From Sphingobacteriales bacterium 44-15 (GTDB taxonomy: Bacteria; Bacteroidota; Bacteroidia; Chitinophagales; Chitinophagaceae), in the NCBI GenBank assembly GCA_001899685.1, contig MKWG01000043.1:391942-455941 (forward strand): DNA of 64,000 bases, read 5' to 3'. Both the position numbers and the translations under genes were made by a program. The notes under the pieces are model-generated. The model ran no database searches and was not told the origin of the DNA. It worked only from the letters and a program-made list of their open reading frames with translations. Shown piece after piece: positions 63,949-64,000 of this stretch; the first letter of the stretch is position 1, and each line of letters opens with the position of its first letter.

Positions 63949-64000
63949 GCAAAGTAGGGGCAAAAGAAGGCAAAGTCCGCAAAGGAGGTTATACAGGTAA
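63949..64000. repeat. start of a 7-nt-period repeat after the symporter (unit GCAAAGT), cut by window
   Basis: GCAAAGT occurs at 63949 and again exactly 21 nt later at 63970, with related 7-nt units between and after (AGGGGCA, AAAGAAG, CCGCAAA). It begins 29 nt after the stop of the symporter gene. The matching arm of the hairpin, if present, lies outside the window. Confidence 0.55.

Overview
The window reads as chromosomal DNA of a Bacteroidota bacterium, most likely of the Chitinophagaceae type. The support is a SusC/SusD pair under a FecI-like sigma factor and FecR-like anti-sigma factor, several TonB-dependent receptors, a type IX secretion C-terminal domain on a metalloprotease, a plug-bearing MG2-like surface protein, and promoter boxes of the Bacteroidota form (TTTG, 19-nt spacer, TAnnTTTG). 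I found no rRNA, tRNA, CRISPR array, transposase or phage gene.

Layout. 1-8949 (minus strand): a glycan-utilisation locus made of sigma factor, anti-sigma factor, SusC, SusD, a small lipoprotein and a GH101-like endo-alpha-N-acetylgalactosaminidase cut by the window edge. 9110-12545 (plus): a LysR regulator, a membrane-anchored di-haem cytochrome c of the TsdA/SoxA type, a periplasmic DsrE-like protein and a solute-binding protein, which together look like an undescribed sulfur or oxyanion redox locus. 12629-15358 (minus): an MG2/plug surface protein with an apparent CTG start. 15556-19936 (minus): an iron or metal uptake operon (Cys-rich small protein, TonB receptor, PepSY membrane reductase). 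20067-23008 (plus): an ABC transporter operon with its own YtrA-type GntR repressor, an exact promoter and a perfect inverted-repeat operator. 23101-29314: rarA, a GNAT acetyltransferase, an outer-membrane barrel protein, a 32-residue membrane protein, a phosphoesterase, an MgtC-like protein and a flavin monooxygenase. 29525-34554: two sulfatases, a WalJ-like hydrolase on the other strand and a DUF1080 protein. 34653-41897: a six-PAS histidine kinase, cinA, a Uma2 nuclease, PBP4 and DoxX. 42091-51870: a TPR/outer-membrane-barrel pair, an HU-CCDC81-like membrane protein, a siderophore receptor, a DUF937-like protein and an NlpC/P60 lipoprotein. 52022-63920: dnaE, trxA, a second PepSY operon, a CNT nucleoside transporter, a secreted M43 protease and an SSS sugar symporter.

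How it fits together. The organism appears to scavenge complex, probably sulfated and O-glycosylated, polymers (SusCD, GH101, sulfatases, secreted protease, Na+/sugar and nucleoside symporters) and to compete for iron (two PepSY proteins and two metal-type TonB receptors). Between the genes there are three kinds of non-coding repeats: a ~135-nt two-hairpin element (two copies, one inside the 5' end of a barrel gene), an 83/167-nt element lying between convergent genes (two copies), and hairpins or arms built from 7-nt units placed right after stop codons, each locus using a different heptamer. These repeats, the cytochrome/DsrE/binding-protein cluster and the YtrA-type operator are the parts most worth following up.
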